A stretch of 33,874 nt of DNA from Bradyrhizobium liaoningense (GCF_018130785.1 NZ_JAFCJT010000041.1:1-33874); one strand, 5' to 3'. Positions 1 through 8,106 are shown, counted from the first letter of the stretch. Numbers and translations: made by a program. Notes: generated by a model from the letters alone, not told the origin.

Positions 1-172
1 AGTGGGAGACACCCAAAGAATCCAGTTCCAACCGCTTCGCAACGCCCATCCGCCGCCATATGCGATTCCCCTACCCCTCCAGGGGAGGGTAAGAGAGAAC
101 ACTCACTTTGCGCCGCGCCCGCCAATCGGATAGAACGCAGGCCGCGTTAGTCCCGCCAGCGAGATCCGCCTC
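1..172. other. Upstream flank of argB, no gene called
   Basis: Two plus-strand frames stay open for much of this stretch (frame 1 to a TAG at 148-150, frame 2 to a TAG at 131-133), but neither translation resembles a protein I know. Frame 3 stops at 89-91. In related genomes the GTPase gene engB often lies upstream of argB, so the tail of a preceding gene could be here, but I cannot show it. Bases 68-98 resemble one arm of the C-rich/G-rich repeat seen at 7922-8077. Confidence 0.4.
68..98. repeat. Half-copy of C-rich/G-rich palindromic repeat
   Basis: A run of C-rich sequence (CCCCTACCCCTCC) is followed directly by its approximate complement (AGGGGAGGGT) and then AAGAGAG. The wording matches the arms of the longer element between fmt and def. 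It probably represents a degenerate or solitary arm of that family. Confidence 0.4.
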
Positions 173-1060
173 ATGACCGACATCTCTCCGCTCGACCAGG
201 CCCGCATCCTGTCCGAAGCGCTGCCGCACATGCAGCAGTATGACGAAGAAACCATCGTCATCAAATATGGCGGCCATGCCATGGGCGACGAGGAGACCGC
301 AAAGAATTTCGCCCGCGACATCGTGCTGCTCGAGCAGACCGCGATCAACCCGGTGGTGGTGCATGGCGGCGGGCCGCAGATCGCCACCATGCTCAAGCGC
401 CTCGGCATCCAGTCGGAGTTCGCGGCAGGCCTGCGCATCACCGATGCCGCGACCATCGAGATCGTCGAGATGGTGCTGGCCGGCTCCGTCAACAAGCAGA
501 TCGTCGGCTACATCAACGAGGCCGGCGGCAAGGCCGTGGGGCTATCCGGCAAGGACGCCAATATGGTGAAGGCGTCGAAGACGACGCGCACCATCGTCGA
601 TCCCGGCTCGAACATCGAGAAGGCGATCGATCTCGGCTTCGTCGGCGACCCCGAGAAGGTCGACCTCACGCTGCTCAACCAGCTGATCGGCTACGAGCTG
701 ATCCCGGTGCTGGCGCCGCTCGCGACCTCCAAGGAAGGCCAGACGCTCAACGTCAACGCCGACACCTTTGCCGGTGCGGTCGCCGGCGCGCTGAAGGCGA
801 AGCGCCTGCTGCTGCTCACCGACGTGCCTGGCGTGCTCGACAAGTCGAAGAAGCTGATCCCGCAGCTTTCGGTGAAGGACGCGCGAAAGCTGATCGCCGA
901 CGGCACCATTTCCGGCGGCATGATCCCGAAGGTCGAGACCTGCATCTACGCGCTCGAACAGGGCGTGGAGGGCGTCGTCATCATCGACGGCAAGATGCAG
1001 CACGCGGTGCTGCTCGAGCTCTTCACCAACCAGGGCACGGGAACGCTGATCCACAAGTGA
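173..1060 (+). CDS. argB: Acetylglutamate kinase
   Basis: ATP-dependent phosphorylation of N-acetyl-L-glutamate, the second step of arginine synthesis, in the cytoplasm. The 295-residue length is normal for the family. Amino-acid kinase motifs are visible in order: KYGG near residue 31 (phosphate-binding Lys), the glycine-rich VHGGGPQI near 63-70, a GLSGKD segment near 123, NVNAD near 195 and a GGMIPKVE segment near 245. The ATG at 173 gives the usual N-terminus for rhizobial ArgB, with acidic and hydrophobic residues before the first strand. It heads a plus-strand run of biosynthetic genes. In many alphaproteobacteria this kinase is feedback-inhibited by arginine; I cannot tell from the sequence whether this one is. 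Confidence 0.97.
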   Translation: MTDISPLDQARILSEALPHMQQYDEETIVIKYGGHAMGDEETAKNFARDIVLLEQTAINPVVVHGGGPQIATMLKRLGIQSEFAAGLRITDAATIEIVEMVLAGSVNKQIVGYINEAGGKAVGLSGKDANMVKASKTTRTIVDPGSNIEKAIDLGFVGDPEKVDLTLLNQLIGYELIPVLAPLATSKEGQTLNVNADTFAGAVAGALKAKRLLLLTDVPGVLDKSKKLIPQLSVKDARKLIADGTISGGMIPKVETCIYALEQGVEGVVIIDGKMQHAVLLELFTNQGTGTLIHK

Positions 1061-1082
1061 GGAAGAGCGGGCCAAGGAAAGC

Positions 1083-1168
1083 CGTCATGGCCGGGCTTGT
1101 TCCGGCCATCCACGACCTTTGGACCCGCGCTGAGAACGTGGATGCCCGCGACAAGCCCGGGCATGACG
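1083..1168. repeat. Palindromic repeat, GCCGGGCTTGT family (copy 1)
   Basis: An imperfect inverted repeat. CGTCATGGCCGGGCTTGT on the left pairs with ACAAGCCCGGGCATGACG on the right, with a second pair CATCCACG/CGTGGATG inside. A second copy lies at 5946-6033. The element reads through in frame with the gene that follows, encoding the segment MAGLVPAIH...RDKPGHDE, a peptide commonly seen at over-extended protein starts in Bradyrhizobium annotations. Confidence 0.85.
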
Positions 1169-1215
1169 AGCTGAAAGTAAGGCAACACGGCCGCTCATTC
1201 CTGACCCGTCTCCTA

Positions 1216-2202
1216 ATGACGCTGCCGGCCGCGGCCGTCTCGTTCTTCTTCTCCTCCGCGCCCGCCTTGGCCGATCTGAAAATCTGCAACCGCATGTCCT
1301 ATGTCGTCGAGGCCGCGATCGGCATCGACGACAAGGCGGCGACCGCGACGCGGGGCTGGTTCAGGATCGATCCCGCCACCTGCCGCGTCGTGGTGCAGGG
1401 CACGCTGACCGCCGACCGCATCCTGCTCAACGCCCGCGCGCTCGGCGTCTACGGCGCCTCGCCGATCCCGCAGAACGGCAGCGACATGCTGTGCGTGGCG
1501 CAGGACAATTTCGTCATCGCCGCCGCGCGCCAGTGCCGCAGCGGCCAGACCCAGGCTGCCTTTACCCAGATCACACCGACGCAGGGCGCCGACGGCAATC
1601 TCGTTGCCTATCTCGCCGAGGATTCCGAATATGACGACGAGCAGGCGCGCCTTGCCGGCATCCAGCGGCTGCTGGTGATCGCAGGCTATGACGCAGCCCC
1701 GATCGACGGCGTCGACGGGCCGAAGACGCAGAGCGCGCTGGCCGCTTTCCTGAAGAGCCGCGGCCTGGCGGCGGACATCGTGTCGTCGCCCAACTTCTTC
1801 AAGACCATGGTCGAGGCCGTGCAGACGCCTTCTGCGACCGGCCTGACCTGGTGCAACGACACGCCGCACAAGGTGATGGCGGCGGTCGCCACCGACGACG
1901 GCAAGTCCGTGACGAGCCGCGGCTGGTATCGCATCGATCCCAAGACCTGCCTGCACCCCGATGTGACCGGGCAGCCGAAGCAGATTTTCAGCTTCGCGGA
2001 GGCCATCGACGCCGACAACCGCGTCATCAAGCTGAAGGACAAGCCGCTGAACTGGGGCGGCGACAAGCAGCTCTGCACGCGCGAGACCAAGTTCGAGACC
2101 AACGAGCAGGCCGATTGCGGCGCGCGCGGATTCGCGGCGACGGGTTTTGGCGTGGTGGACATGTCGAGCGGCGGCAAGACGCTGCGTTTTGCGATGCCGT
2201 GA
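1216..2202 (+). CDS. Secreted DUF1036 protein with two DUF1036 units
   Basis: Predicted exported protein of about 328 residues from the ATG at 1216. Residues 1-19 form a short hydrophobic signal ending in AxA (SAPALA). Then come one DUF1036 unit (LKICNRMSY...RGWFRIDPATC), a middle segment resembling a peptidoglycan-binding_1 helix set (GIQRLLVIAGYDAAPIDGVDG...), and a second DUF1036 unit (TWCNDTPHKV...RGWYRIDPKTC). Each unit carries the conserved Cys and W(F/Y)RIDP. The frame is open from a GTG at 1057 overlapping the argB stop, but 1083-1168 is a dispersed repeat, so I reject that longer start. The signal from 1216 lacks a basic n-region, so a non-ATG start slightly upstream (RSFLTRLL) is possible. 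Function is unknown; binding to cell-wall material is only an inference. Confidence 0.75.
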   Translation: MTLPAAAVSFFFSSAPALADLKICNRMSYVVEAAIGIDDKAATATRGWFRIDPATCRVVVQGTLTADRILLNARALGVYGASPIPQNGSDMLCVAQDNFVIAAARQCRSGQTQAAFTQITPTQGADGNLVAYLAEDSEYDDEQARLAGIQRLLVIAGYDAAPIDGVDGPKTQSALAAFLKSRGLAADIVSSPNFFKTMVEAVQTPSATGLTWCNDTPHKVMAAVATDDGKSVTSRGWYRIDPKTCLHPDVTGQPKQIFSFAEAIDADNRVIKLKDKPLNWGGDKQLCTRETKFETNEQADCGARGFAATGFGVVDMSSGGKTLRFAMP

Positions 2203-2216
2203 TTGAGAGAATTTTG

Positions 2217-2912
2217 ATGAATCAACCCCGCACCTTCTCGCACGTCGACACCTGGGTGTTCGACCTCGACAACACGCTCTACCCGCATCACGTCAATCTG
2301 TGGCAGCAGGTCGACGCGCGGATCGGCGAGTTCGTGTGCAATTGGCTGAACGTGGGCCCGGAAGAAGCGCGCAATATCCAGAAGGACTATTACCGGCGCT
2401 TCGGCACCACCATGCGCGGCATGATGACCCTGCACGGCGTGCGCGCCGACGACTACCTCGCCTATGTCCACAAGATCGACCACTCGCCGCTGGAGCCGAA
2501 CCCGGCGCTCGGCGAGGCCATCGCAAAACTGTCGGGGCGAAAACTGATCCTGACCAACGGCTCGGTCGACCATGTCGATGCGGTGCTGGCGCGGCTTGGC
2601 CTGGCAACGCATTTCGACGGCGTGTTCGACATCATCGCCGCCGGGTTCGAGCCGAAGCCGGCACGCCAGACCTATCAAAAATTCCTCGAAGATCATGCGG
2701 TCGATCCGACCCGGGCCGCGATGTTCGAGGATCTCGCCCGCAACCTCACCGTCCCCCACGCGCTCGGCATGACCACGGTGCTGGTGGTGCCTGATGGCAC
2801 CAGGGAAGTGGTGCGCGAGGACTGGGAACTGGAAGGCCGGGACGCCGCCCATGTCGACCACGTCACGGATGATCTGACGGGGTTCTTGGGCGGGCTGTCG
2901 CGCCCCAAGTAG
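2217..2912 (+). CDS. HAD hydrolase, pyrimidine 5'-nucleotidase type
   Basis: Cytoplasmic haloacid-dehalogenase phosphatase of 231 residues. Motif I is FDLDNTLY (nucleophile D16, acid/base D18), motif II is ILTNGS, the lysine motif is EPKP, and motif III is FEDLARN. The DxDNTLYP form of motif I and the overall length match the Sdt1/Phm8-like pyrimidine 5'-nucleotidase family, which removes phosphate from UMP or CMP. The start at 2217 follows the stop of the DUF1036 gene by 14 bases, so the two are probably co-transcribed. The same frame is open well upstream, but that part overlaps the previous gene and is spurious. The exact substrate is an inference from the family. Confidence 0.88.
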   Translation: MNQPRTFSHVDTWVFDLDNTLYPHHVNLWQQVDARIGEFVCNWLNVGPEEARNIQKDYYRRFGTTMRGMMTLHGVRADDYLAYVHKIDHSPLEPNPALGEAIAKLSGRKLILTNGSVDHVDAVLARLGLATHFDGVFDIIAAGFEPKPARQTYQKFLEDHAVDPTRAAMFEDLARNLTVPHALGMTTVLVVPDGTREVVREDWELEGRDAAHVDHVTDDLTGFLGGLSRPK

Positions 2913-2917
2913 CCGCT

Positions 2918-2951
2918 GTCGTCCCGGGGCGCGAAGCGAGCCCGGGACGAC
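2918..2951. repeat. Palindromic repeat, GCGAAGCGAGC family (copy 1)
   Basis: A near-perfect hairpin with arms GTCGTCCCGGG and CCCGGGACGAC around the loop GCGCGAAGCGAG. It lies just after the nucleotidase stop. The same loop wording recurs at 19933-20010 and, diverged, at 23402-23576. It has no T-run, so it is not a classical intrinsic terminator. Confidence 0.85.
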
Positions 2952-3037
2952 GGTGGAGTATGCCTTGACTCCGCCCCGCCAAATCCCGAAAAAGCGCCCC
3001 AATCCATCAAAATTCCCGCTCCCCAGAGGAAATCCCG

Positions 3038-3883
3038 ATGTCCCTCCAAGCCCTCGAATCCACCATCAACAGCGCCTTCGACGCGCGTGACGGCATCTCG
3101 ACCTCGACCAAGGGTGAGGTGCGCGAGGCCGTGGACCAGGCGCTGGAGACCTTGGACAAGGGCGAGGCGCGCGTCGCCGAGCGCGGCGCCGACGGCAAGT
3201 GGAAGGTCAATCAATGGCTGAAGAAGGCGGTGCTGCTGTCCTTCCGCCTCAACGACATGGACGTCATTGGCGGCGGTCCCGGCAAGGCGAGCTGGTGGGA
3301 CAAGGTGCCCTCGAAGTTCGAAGGCTGGGGCCCGAACCGTTTTCGCGATGCCGGTTTTCGTGCGGTGCCGGGCGCCGTGGTGCGCCGCTCGGCCTTCATC
3401 GCCAAGAACGTCGTGCTGATGCCATCCTTCGTCAATCTCGGCGCCTATGTCGATGAGAGCACGATGGTGGACACCTGGGCCACCGTCGGCTCCTGCGCGC
3501 AGATCGGCAAGCGCGTGCACATCTCCGGCGGCGCCGGCATCGGCGGCGTGCTCGAGCCGCTGCAGGCCGAGCCCGTCATCATCGAGGACGACTGCTTCAT
3601 CGGCGCACGCAGCGAGGTCGCCGAAGGCGTGATCGTGCGCAAGGGCGCGGTGCTGGCGATGGGCGTGTTTTTGGGCGCCTCCACCAAGATCGTCGATCGC
3701 GAGACCGGCGAGGTCTTCATGGGCGAGGTGCCGGAATATTCGGTGGTGGTGCCCGGCGCGCTGCCCGGCAAGCCCATGAAGAACGGCCAGATCGGCCCGA
3801 GCACCGCCTGCGCCGTGATCGTCAAGCGCGTCGACGAACGCACACGGTCGAAGACGAGCATCAACGAGCTGCTGCGGGATTGA
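3038..3883 (+). CDS. dapD: Tetrahydrodipicolinate N-succinyltransferase
   Basis: Transfers succinyl from succinyl-CoA to tetrahydrodipicolinate in the succinylase branch of diaminopimelate and lysine synthesis. It is a cytoplasmic trimer in the family. The 281-residue length is typical. An N-terminal helical domain (SLQALESTINSAFDARDGI) is followed from about residue 105 by hexapeptide repeats of the left-handed beta-helix (for example VVRRSAFIAKNVVLMPSFVN and IEDDCFIGARSEVAEG). A good ribosome-binding site (GAGGAAA) sits just before the ATG at 3038. Its pathway partner dapE lies one gene downstream. Confidence 0.97.
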   Translation: MSLQALESTINSAFDARDGISTSTKGEVREAVDQALETLDKGEARVAERGADGKWKVNQWLKKAVLLSFRLNDMDVIGGGPGKASWWDKVPSKFEGWGPNRFRDAGFRAVPGAVVRRSAFIAKNVVLMPSFVNLGAYVDESTMVDTWATVGSCAQIGKRVHISGGAGIGGVLEPLQAEPVIIEDDCFIGARSEVAEGVIVRKGAVLAMGVFLGASTKIVDRETGEVFMGEVPEYSVVVPGALPGKPMKNGQIGPSTACAVIVKRVDERTRSKTSINELLRD

Positions 3884-3910
3884 GTTTGCGTCCCAAAACG
3901 CAATCTATCA

Positions 3911-4029
3911 CCGTCACCCTGAGGTGGCCGCTCCTTCAGCGGCCCTCGAAGGGCGACGGCCCGGCTCCCGGCTGCATCCCGACCGTTTCATCCTTCGAGG
4001 CTCGCTACGCGAGCACCACAGGATGACGG
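3911..4029. repeat. Long palindromic repeat, CCCTGAGGTG family
   Basis: Terminal arms CCGTCACCCTGAGGTG and CACCACAGGATGACGG mark an imperfect inverted repeat about 119 bases long, with inner pairs such as CATCCTTCGAGGCTCGC. It fills most of the 225-base gap between dapD and the DUF805 gene. I see no gene in this gap. Confidence 0.8.
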
Positions 4030-4108
4030 GTCTGGTAGCCTCATCGAACCCACCCTCCCTCCATCGCGACCAATCACCGGGCGGCCGTTACCGCCCGGAG
4101 CCTCTCGC

Positions 4109-4753
4109 ATGGACTGGACCTGGTACCTCTTCCGCTTCGACGGCCGCATCAACCGCGCCTTGCTGTGGCAGGCGCTGCTGATCGTCGCGGTGCTGGCAGC
4201 GCTGCTCGGGATAATCGGTCAGGTGATTCACCTCCTCGGCGCCGAGGGGGCGTTGAAGCTATCCATCAAGCTCGATTTCGACTTCGGCCTCGACGACCTC
4301 TTCAAGCTGGTCGATCCCCGGACCTATCGCTCGCTGGCATCCTTTGACCGCACGGATCTGATCCTGAAATCGTCCGGCCTGGCGGTGTTCTCATGGATCT
4401 TCCTGGCGACGACCATCAAGCGGCTGCACGATCGCGACAGGAGCGGCTGGTGGATCGTTGCCTTCTTCGTCGTGCCCGGCCTGTTCAGCCAGTTCTCGGA
4501 CCTGCTGCCCGACTCTCATTGGACGCTTCCCCTCAACCTCTCCGCTTCGACGCTGTGGCTGTGGGGCCTGGTCGAAATGTTCGTTGCGCCCGGCACATCA
4601 GGCCACAACCGGTTCGGTCCCGATCCACTCGTCGACGTCGAGGGCAGCACCGCATCGCTCTCTGCGAAAAGCTGGGACCAGAGCCGCGAGATCGAAATTG
4701 TCCCGCCCAGCGCTAGCCGACCCGGCGGCATGCATGTTAAGCGGGGCGCATGA
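4109..4753 (+). CDS. DUF805 family inner-membrane protein
   Basis: A 214-residue membrane protein of unknown function. It shows the DUF805 signature: an N-terminal FRFDGRINRALLW segment leading into transmembrane helix 1 (about residues 20-42), a helix near 90-103 ending in TIKRLHDRDRSGWW, a third near 112-125, a fourth near 145-158, and the closing GHNRFGPDPL motif. A polar tail of about 40 residues follows, longer than usual for the family. GGAG lies 9 bases before the ATG. Its last four bases overlap the dapE start (ATGA), so the two should be translationally coupled. No link between DUF805 and lysine synthesis is established. Confidence 0.85.
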   Translation: MDWTWYLFRFDGRINRALLWQALLIVAVLAALLGIIGQVIHLLGAEGALKLSIKLDFDFGLDDLFKLVDPRTYRSLASFDRTDLILKSSGLAVFSWIFLATTIKRLHDRDRSGWWIVAFFVVPGLFSQFSDLLPDSHWTLPLNLSASTLWLWGLVEMFVAPGTSGHNRFGPDPLVDVEGSTASLSAKSWDQSREIEIVPPSASRPGGMHVKRGA

Positions 4754-5916
4754 CCGATGCCCTCTCGATTGCCCGCGATCTCATCCGCTGCCCCTCGGTA
4801 ACGCCGGCCGATGCCGGTGCGCTGGGCGTGCTTGAAAAAGCTCTGAACGCAGCAGGCTTCACCTGCCACCGCGTGACGTTCAGCGAGCCCGGCACCGCCG
4901 ACGTCGACAATCTCTATGCGCGGATCGGCAGCGAAGGGCCGCACATCACTTTCGCCGGCCATACCGACGTGGTGCCGCCCGGCGACGAGAGCGCCTGGAG
5001 CGTCGGCGCGTTCTCCGGCGAGGTGAAAGGCGGTTTCCTGCACGGCCGCGGCGCGGTCGACATGAAGGGCGGCATCGCCTGCTCGGTCGCCGCCGTGATC
5101 GAGCATCTCGCCGCGAATGGCGGCACGCCGCGTGCGGATGGAAAAGGTTCGATCTCGTTCCTGATCACCGGCGACGAGGAAGACGTCTCCATCAACGGCA
5201 CCATCAAGCTGCTGAAGTGGGCCGCGGAGCGCGGCGAAAAATTCGATCATTGCGTGCTGGGTGAGCCCTCCAATGTCGAGACGCTCGGCGACACCATCAA
5301 GGTCGGCCGCCGCGGCTCGCAGTCCGGCACGCTCTATGTCGACGGCGTGCAGGGTCATGTCGCCTATCCGCATCGCGCGGCCAATCCGGTGCCGGACATT
5401 TCGCGACTGATCGTGGCGATCAGTGACGAGCCGCTTGACCATGGCAGCGCGCAATTCCAGGCCTCCAATCTCGAATTCACCTCGGTCGACGTCGGCAACA
5501 AGGCCAACAACGTCATCCCCGGCGAGGCCCGCGCAAAGTTCAACATCCGCTACAACGACAACCACACCCAGGCGAGCCTGCGCGAGCTGGTCGAGACGCG
5601 GCTGGCAAAGGCCTGCGGCAACCGTATCAAGGCCCGAATCGTCTGGGAGCCGTCGAACTCGAACGTGTTCGTGACAAAACCCGGCCCGTTCACCGATCTC
5701 GCGGTATCGGCGATCGAGGAAGTGACGGGACGGAAGCCGGAGCTGTCGACGAGCGGCGGCACCTCGGATGCGCGCTTCATCTCGAGCTATTGCCCGGTGA
5801 TCGAGTTCGGCCTGGTCGGCCAGACCATGCACCAGGTCGACGAGCGCGTGCCGGTGGTGGATCTGGAGAAGCTGACGCAGGTCTATCGCGGGATTTTGAC
5901 GCGGTATTTTGGTTAG
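4750..5916 (+). CDS. dapE: Succinyl-diaminopimelate desuccinylase
   Basis: Hydrolyses N-succinyl-LL-diaminopimelate to LL-diaminopimelate and succinate. It is a dizinc M20 peptidase-family enzyme in the cytoplasm. The 388-residue length is normal. Metal and catalytic motifs are intact: GHTDVVP (H71, D73), GRGAVDMKGG (bridging D104) and TGDEED (E143 catalytic base, E144 metal ligand), with the dimerisation domain in the middle and a C-terminal GTSDARF followed by a late MHQVDE. The start overlaps the DUF805 stop by four bases. Together with dapD this shows that the organism uses the succinylase branch. Confidence 0.97.
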   Translation: MTDALSIARDLIRCPSVTPADAGALGVLEKALNAAGFTCHRVTFSEPGTADVDNLYARIGSEGPHITFAGHTDVVPPGDESAWSVGAFSGEVKGGFLHGRGAVDMKGGIACSVAAVIEHLAANGGTPRADGKGSISFLITGDEEDVSINGTIKLLKWAAERGEKFDHCVLGEPSNVETLGDTIKVGRRGSQSGTLYVDGVQGHVAYPHRAANPVPDISRLIVAISDEPLDHGSAQFQASNLEFTSVDVGNKANNVIPGEARAKFNIRYNDNHTQASLRELVETRLAKACGNRIKARIVWEPSNSNVFVTKPGPFTDLAVSAIEEVTGRKPELSTSGGTSDARFISSYCPVIEFGLVGQTMHQVDERVPVVDLEKLTQVYRGILTRYFG

Positions 5917-5945
5917 CAAACCGCGGCCTTCGCCGCATATTCCGC

Positions 5946-6033
5946 CGTAATGCCCGGGCTTGTCCCAGGCATCCACGTTCTTTGCGAGCCTAGAAGAAGA
6001 TCGTGAATGGCCGGGACAAGCCCGGCCATGACG
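5946..6033. repeat. Palindromic repeat, GCCGGGCTTGT family (copy 2)
   Basis: Left arm TGCCCGGGCTTGTCCCAGGCA and right arm GGCCGGGACAAGCCCGGCCATG pair imperfectly around a 40-base centre. It is the same family as 1083-1168. It lies between the convergent genes dapE and truA and could form a stem in either transcript, but it has no T-run. Confidence 0.85.
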
Positions 6034-6052
6034 CCTGTCGCGGCAGCGGACG

Positions 6053-6790
6053 CTAATAATCCACCTTCACCAGATACAGCCCGTCAGGCGGCGCGACGAT
6101 GCCGCAGGCTGCGCGGTTGCGGGCTTCGAGCGCTGCGGAGAGATCGTCGGCGGTCCAGCGGCCTTCGCCGACCCACACCAGCGATCCCACCATCGAGCGC
6201 ACCTGGCTGTGCAGGAACGAGCGCGCCGAGGTGACAATCGTGATCTCGCGACCGTCGCGCTCGACGTCGAGCTGGTCGAGCGTCTTCTCCGGCGACTTGG
6301 CCTGGCACTCGGTGTCGCGAAACGTCGTGAAATCGTGTTTGCCGAGCAGGCGCTGCGCCGCCGCATGCATCGCATCGGCGTCGAGCCGGCGCGGCACGCG
6401 CCAGGCGTGGCCGACATCGAGCGCGAGATTGGCGCGGGTGTTGACGATGCGGTAGCGGTAGTGGCGCTTCACCGCCGAGAAGCGCGCCTCGAAGGTGTCG
6501 GGCACGACCTCGGCCTCCAGCACCGCCACCGGATGCGGACGCAGATGCGCGTTGAGCCCGTCGCGAAAACGGCCCGGCGGAAACTGCTTCTCGATGTCGA
6601 CATGCGCGACCTGGCCGCGCGCATGTACTCCGGCGTCGGTGCGGCCCGCGCCATGCACCCGCAGATCCGCGCCGGTCATCGCCTTCACCGCCGCCTCTAG
6701 CGCGCCCTGCACCGAGGGCAGCGTGTCCTGCACCTGCCAGCCGAAGAACGGCGCGCCGTCATATTCGATGGTGAGCTTATAGCGGGGCAT
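6053..6790 (-). CDS. truA: tRNA pseudouridine(38-40) synthase
   Basis: Converts uridine to pseudouridine at positions 38-40 of the tRNA anticodon arm. It is 245 residues long, as expected. The catalytic aspartate is in GAGRTDAGVHARGQ (D52), the TruA signature. The early strand YKLTIEYDGAPFFGWQ and the later RHYRYRI and RSFLHSQVRSMVGSLVWVG segments are also typical. It is the last gene of a minus-strand set def-fmt-truA, separated from fmt by a repeat-filled gap. Confidence 0.97.
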   Translation of the reverse strand: MPRYKLTIEYDGAPFFGWQVQDTLPSVQGALEAAVKAMTGADLRVHGAGRTDAGVHARGQVAHVDIEKQFPPGRFRDGLNAHLRPHPVAVLEAEVVPDTFEARFSAVKRHYRYRIVNTRANLALDVGHAWRVPRRLDADAMHAAAQRLLGKHDFTTFRDTECQAKSPEKTLDQLDVERDGREITIVTSARSFLHSQVRSMVGSLVWVGEGRWTADDLSAALEARNRAACGIVAPPDGLYLVKVDY

Positions 6791-6806
6791 CAGTTTCCAG
6801 TTCTGC

Positions 6807-6976
6807 TGTCATCGCCCGGCTTGCCGCCTTCGCTGAAGCTTCGGCGTGCCGAGCGCTGATGTGGGCCTCGGCGTAGCCTTGGCGGAGCCGGGACCGGGCG
6901 ATCCAGTACGCGCGGCCTATCGGTTCGACCGAGAAGCCTCGGTGTACTGGATACCCCGCCTTCGCGGGGTATGACA
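6807..6976. repeat. Two-hairpin repeat, ATACCCCGCC family (copy 1, extended)
   Basis: The right-hand hairpin, GATACCCCGCCTTCGCGGGGTATGACA, is nearly perfect. The left part begins TGTCATCGCCCGGC and pairs loosely with GCCGGGACCGGGCGAT. The same right-hand hairpin and flanking CCAGTA words occur at 10016-10117 and 33502-33599. It occupies almost the whole truA-fmt gap. Confidence 0.85.
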
Positions 6977-6979
6977 GCG

Positions 6980-7903
6980 TCAGGTGAATTTGGCGCCTGC
7001 TTTCAGCGGTACACCGCGCAGGAAGTCCGCGGCCTGCATCCGGCCCTTGCCCTCGCGCTGAAGCTCGACGATGCGGATCGCCTCCTCGCCGCAGGCGATG
7101 GTGAGCTGATCGTCCAGTACCGCGCCCGGCGCGCCCGATCCTTTGGCAAGCTCGCAGCGCAGGATTTTCACGCGTGCGTTCTCAAGCTCGGCCCAGGCGC
7201 CGGGAAACGGCGACAGACCGTGGATGTGACGCAGCACGGCGCGCGCGGGCCTGATCCAATCGATCCGCGCTTCGGCCTTGTCGATCTTGGCGGCACAGGT
7301 GACCCCATCCTCGCTCTGCTTTTTGAGCTGGAGGCCGCCGCGAGCGAGTGCGGCCATCGCGCGCACCATCAGATCGGCACCCAGGCGTGAGAGGCGATCA
7401 TGCAGATCGACCGCGGTCATGTTGTCGGTGATCGCGATCCGCTCGGCCATGGCGACGTCGCCAGTGTCGAGGCCGACATCCATCTTCATCACCATGACGC
7501 CGCTCTCGGCATCGCCTTCCATGATCGCGCGGTTGATCGGCGCGGCGCCGCGCCAGCGCGGCAGCAGCGAGGCGTGCAGATTGTAACAGCCGAGCTTCGG
7601 CGCATCGAGGATCGCCTGCGGCAGGATCATGCCGTAGGCGACGACGACGGCGGCATCGGCGTCAAAGGCGCGAAACTCGTCGAGCGCTTCGGGCGTCTTC
7701 AACGACTTCGGCGTCAGCACGGGCACGCCGAGTTTTCGCGCCGCTTCCTCGACTGGGGTCGGCTGCAATTGCAGGCCGCGCCGGCCGCCGGGCTTTGGCG
7801 CGCGGGTATAGACGGCCGCGATCTCGTGGCCATGCGCGACCAGTTCGAGCAGCGTCGGCACGGAGAAATCGGGCGTGCCCATGAAGATCAGACGGAGGGG
7901 CAT
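6980..7903 (-). CDS. fmt: Methionyl-tRNA formyltransferase
   Basis: Formylates initiator Met-tRNA with 10-formyl-tetrahydrofolate. It is 307 residues long. The N-terminal Rossmann domain starts RLIFMGTPDFSVPTL. The catalytic set is visible in CYNLHASLLPRWRGAAPI (N108, H110) and LDTGD (D146). The C-terminal tRNA-binding domain follows from about residue 205. It lies downstream of def on the same strand, the usual pairing of formylation and deformylation genes, although a 203-base repeat-bearing gap separates them here. Confidence 0.97.
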   Translation of the reverse strand: MPLRLIFMGTPDFSVPTLLELVAHGHEIAAVYTRAPKPGGRRGLQLQPTPVEEAARKLGVPVLTPKSLKTPEALDEFRAFDADAAVVVAYGMILPQAILDAPKLGCYNLHASLLPRWRGAAPINRAIMEGDAESGVMVMKMDVGLDTGDVAMAERIAITDNMTAVDLHDRLSRLGADLMVRAMAALARGGLQLKKQSEDGVTCAAKIDKAEARIDWIRPARAVLRHIHGLSPFPGAWAELENARVKILRCELAKGSGAPGAVLDDQLTIACGEEAIRIVELQREGKGRMQAADFLRGVPLKAGAKFT

Positions 7904-7921
7904 GACAAGAACTCGATGCGT

Positions 7922-8077
7922 TCCCTCCCCCCTTGCGGGGGAGGGTTAGGGAGAGGGGTGCCACACGACGCGTTCTCTCGGCGCAAGCGTCGCGGCACGC
8001 ACTTGATTCAGAACGATGGATAGACTTCCGTCTGGGCTACCCCTCTCCCCCGCCCTCCCCCGCAAGGGGGGAGGGAG
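7922..8077. repeat. C-rich/G-rich long inverted repeat between def and fmt
   Basis: The left half (7922-7960) reads C-run, CTTGCG, G-run, then GGGAGAGGGGTG. The right half (8040-8077) is its approximate complement, CCCCTCTCCCCCG, then a C-run, CGCAAG and a G-run. Each half also folds on itself. The 80-base centre shows nothing recognisable. It lies inside a probable def-fmt transcript and would form a strong stem in the RNA. Confidence 0.85.
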
Positions 8078-8106
8078 CGCAGGGGAGTGTGGGGCGGCAC
8101 CAAAAA

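Noticed and set aside
542..1295. Minus-strand open frames opposite argB and the DUF1036 gene
   Set aside because: High-GC shadow frames with Arg-, Asp- and His-rich translations and no domain; the plus-strand genes are unambiguous.
1851..2216. N-terminal extension of the HAD hydrolase
   Set aside because: It lies inside the DUF1036 gene in another frame; the family starts shortly before FDLDNTLY.
3924..4181. A plus-strand frame of 85 codons between dapD and the DUF805 gene
   Set aside because: It is made almost entirely of the palindromic repeat at 3911-4029 and runs into the DUF805 gene in another frame.
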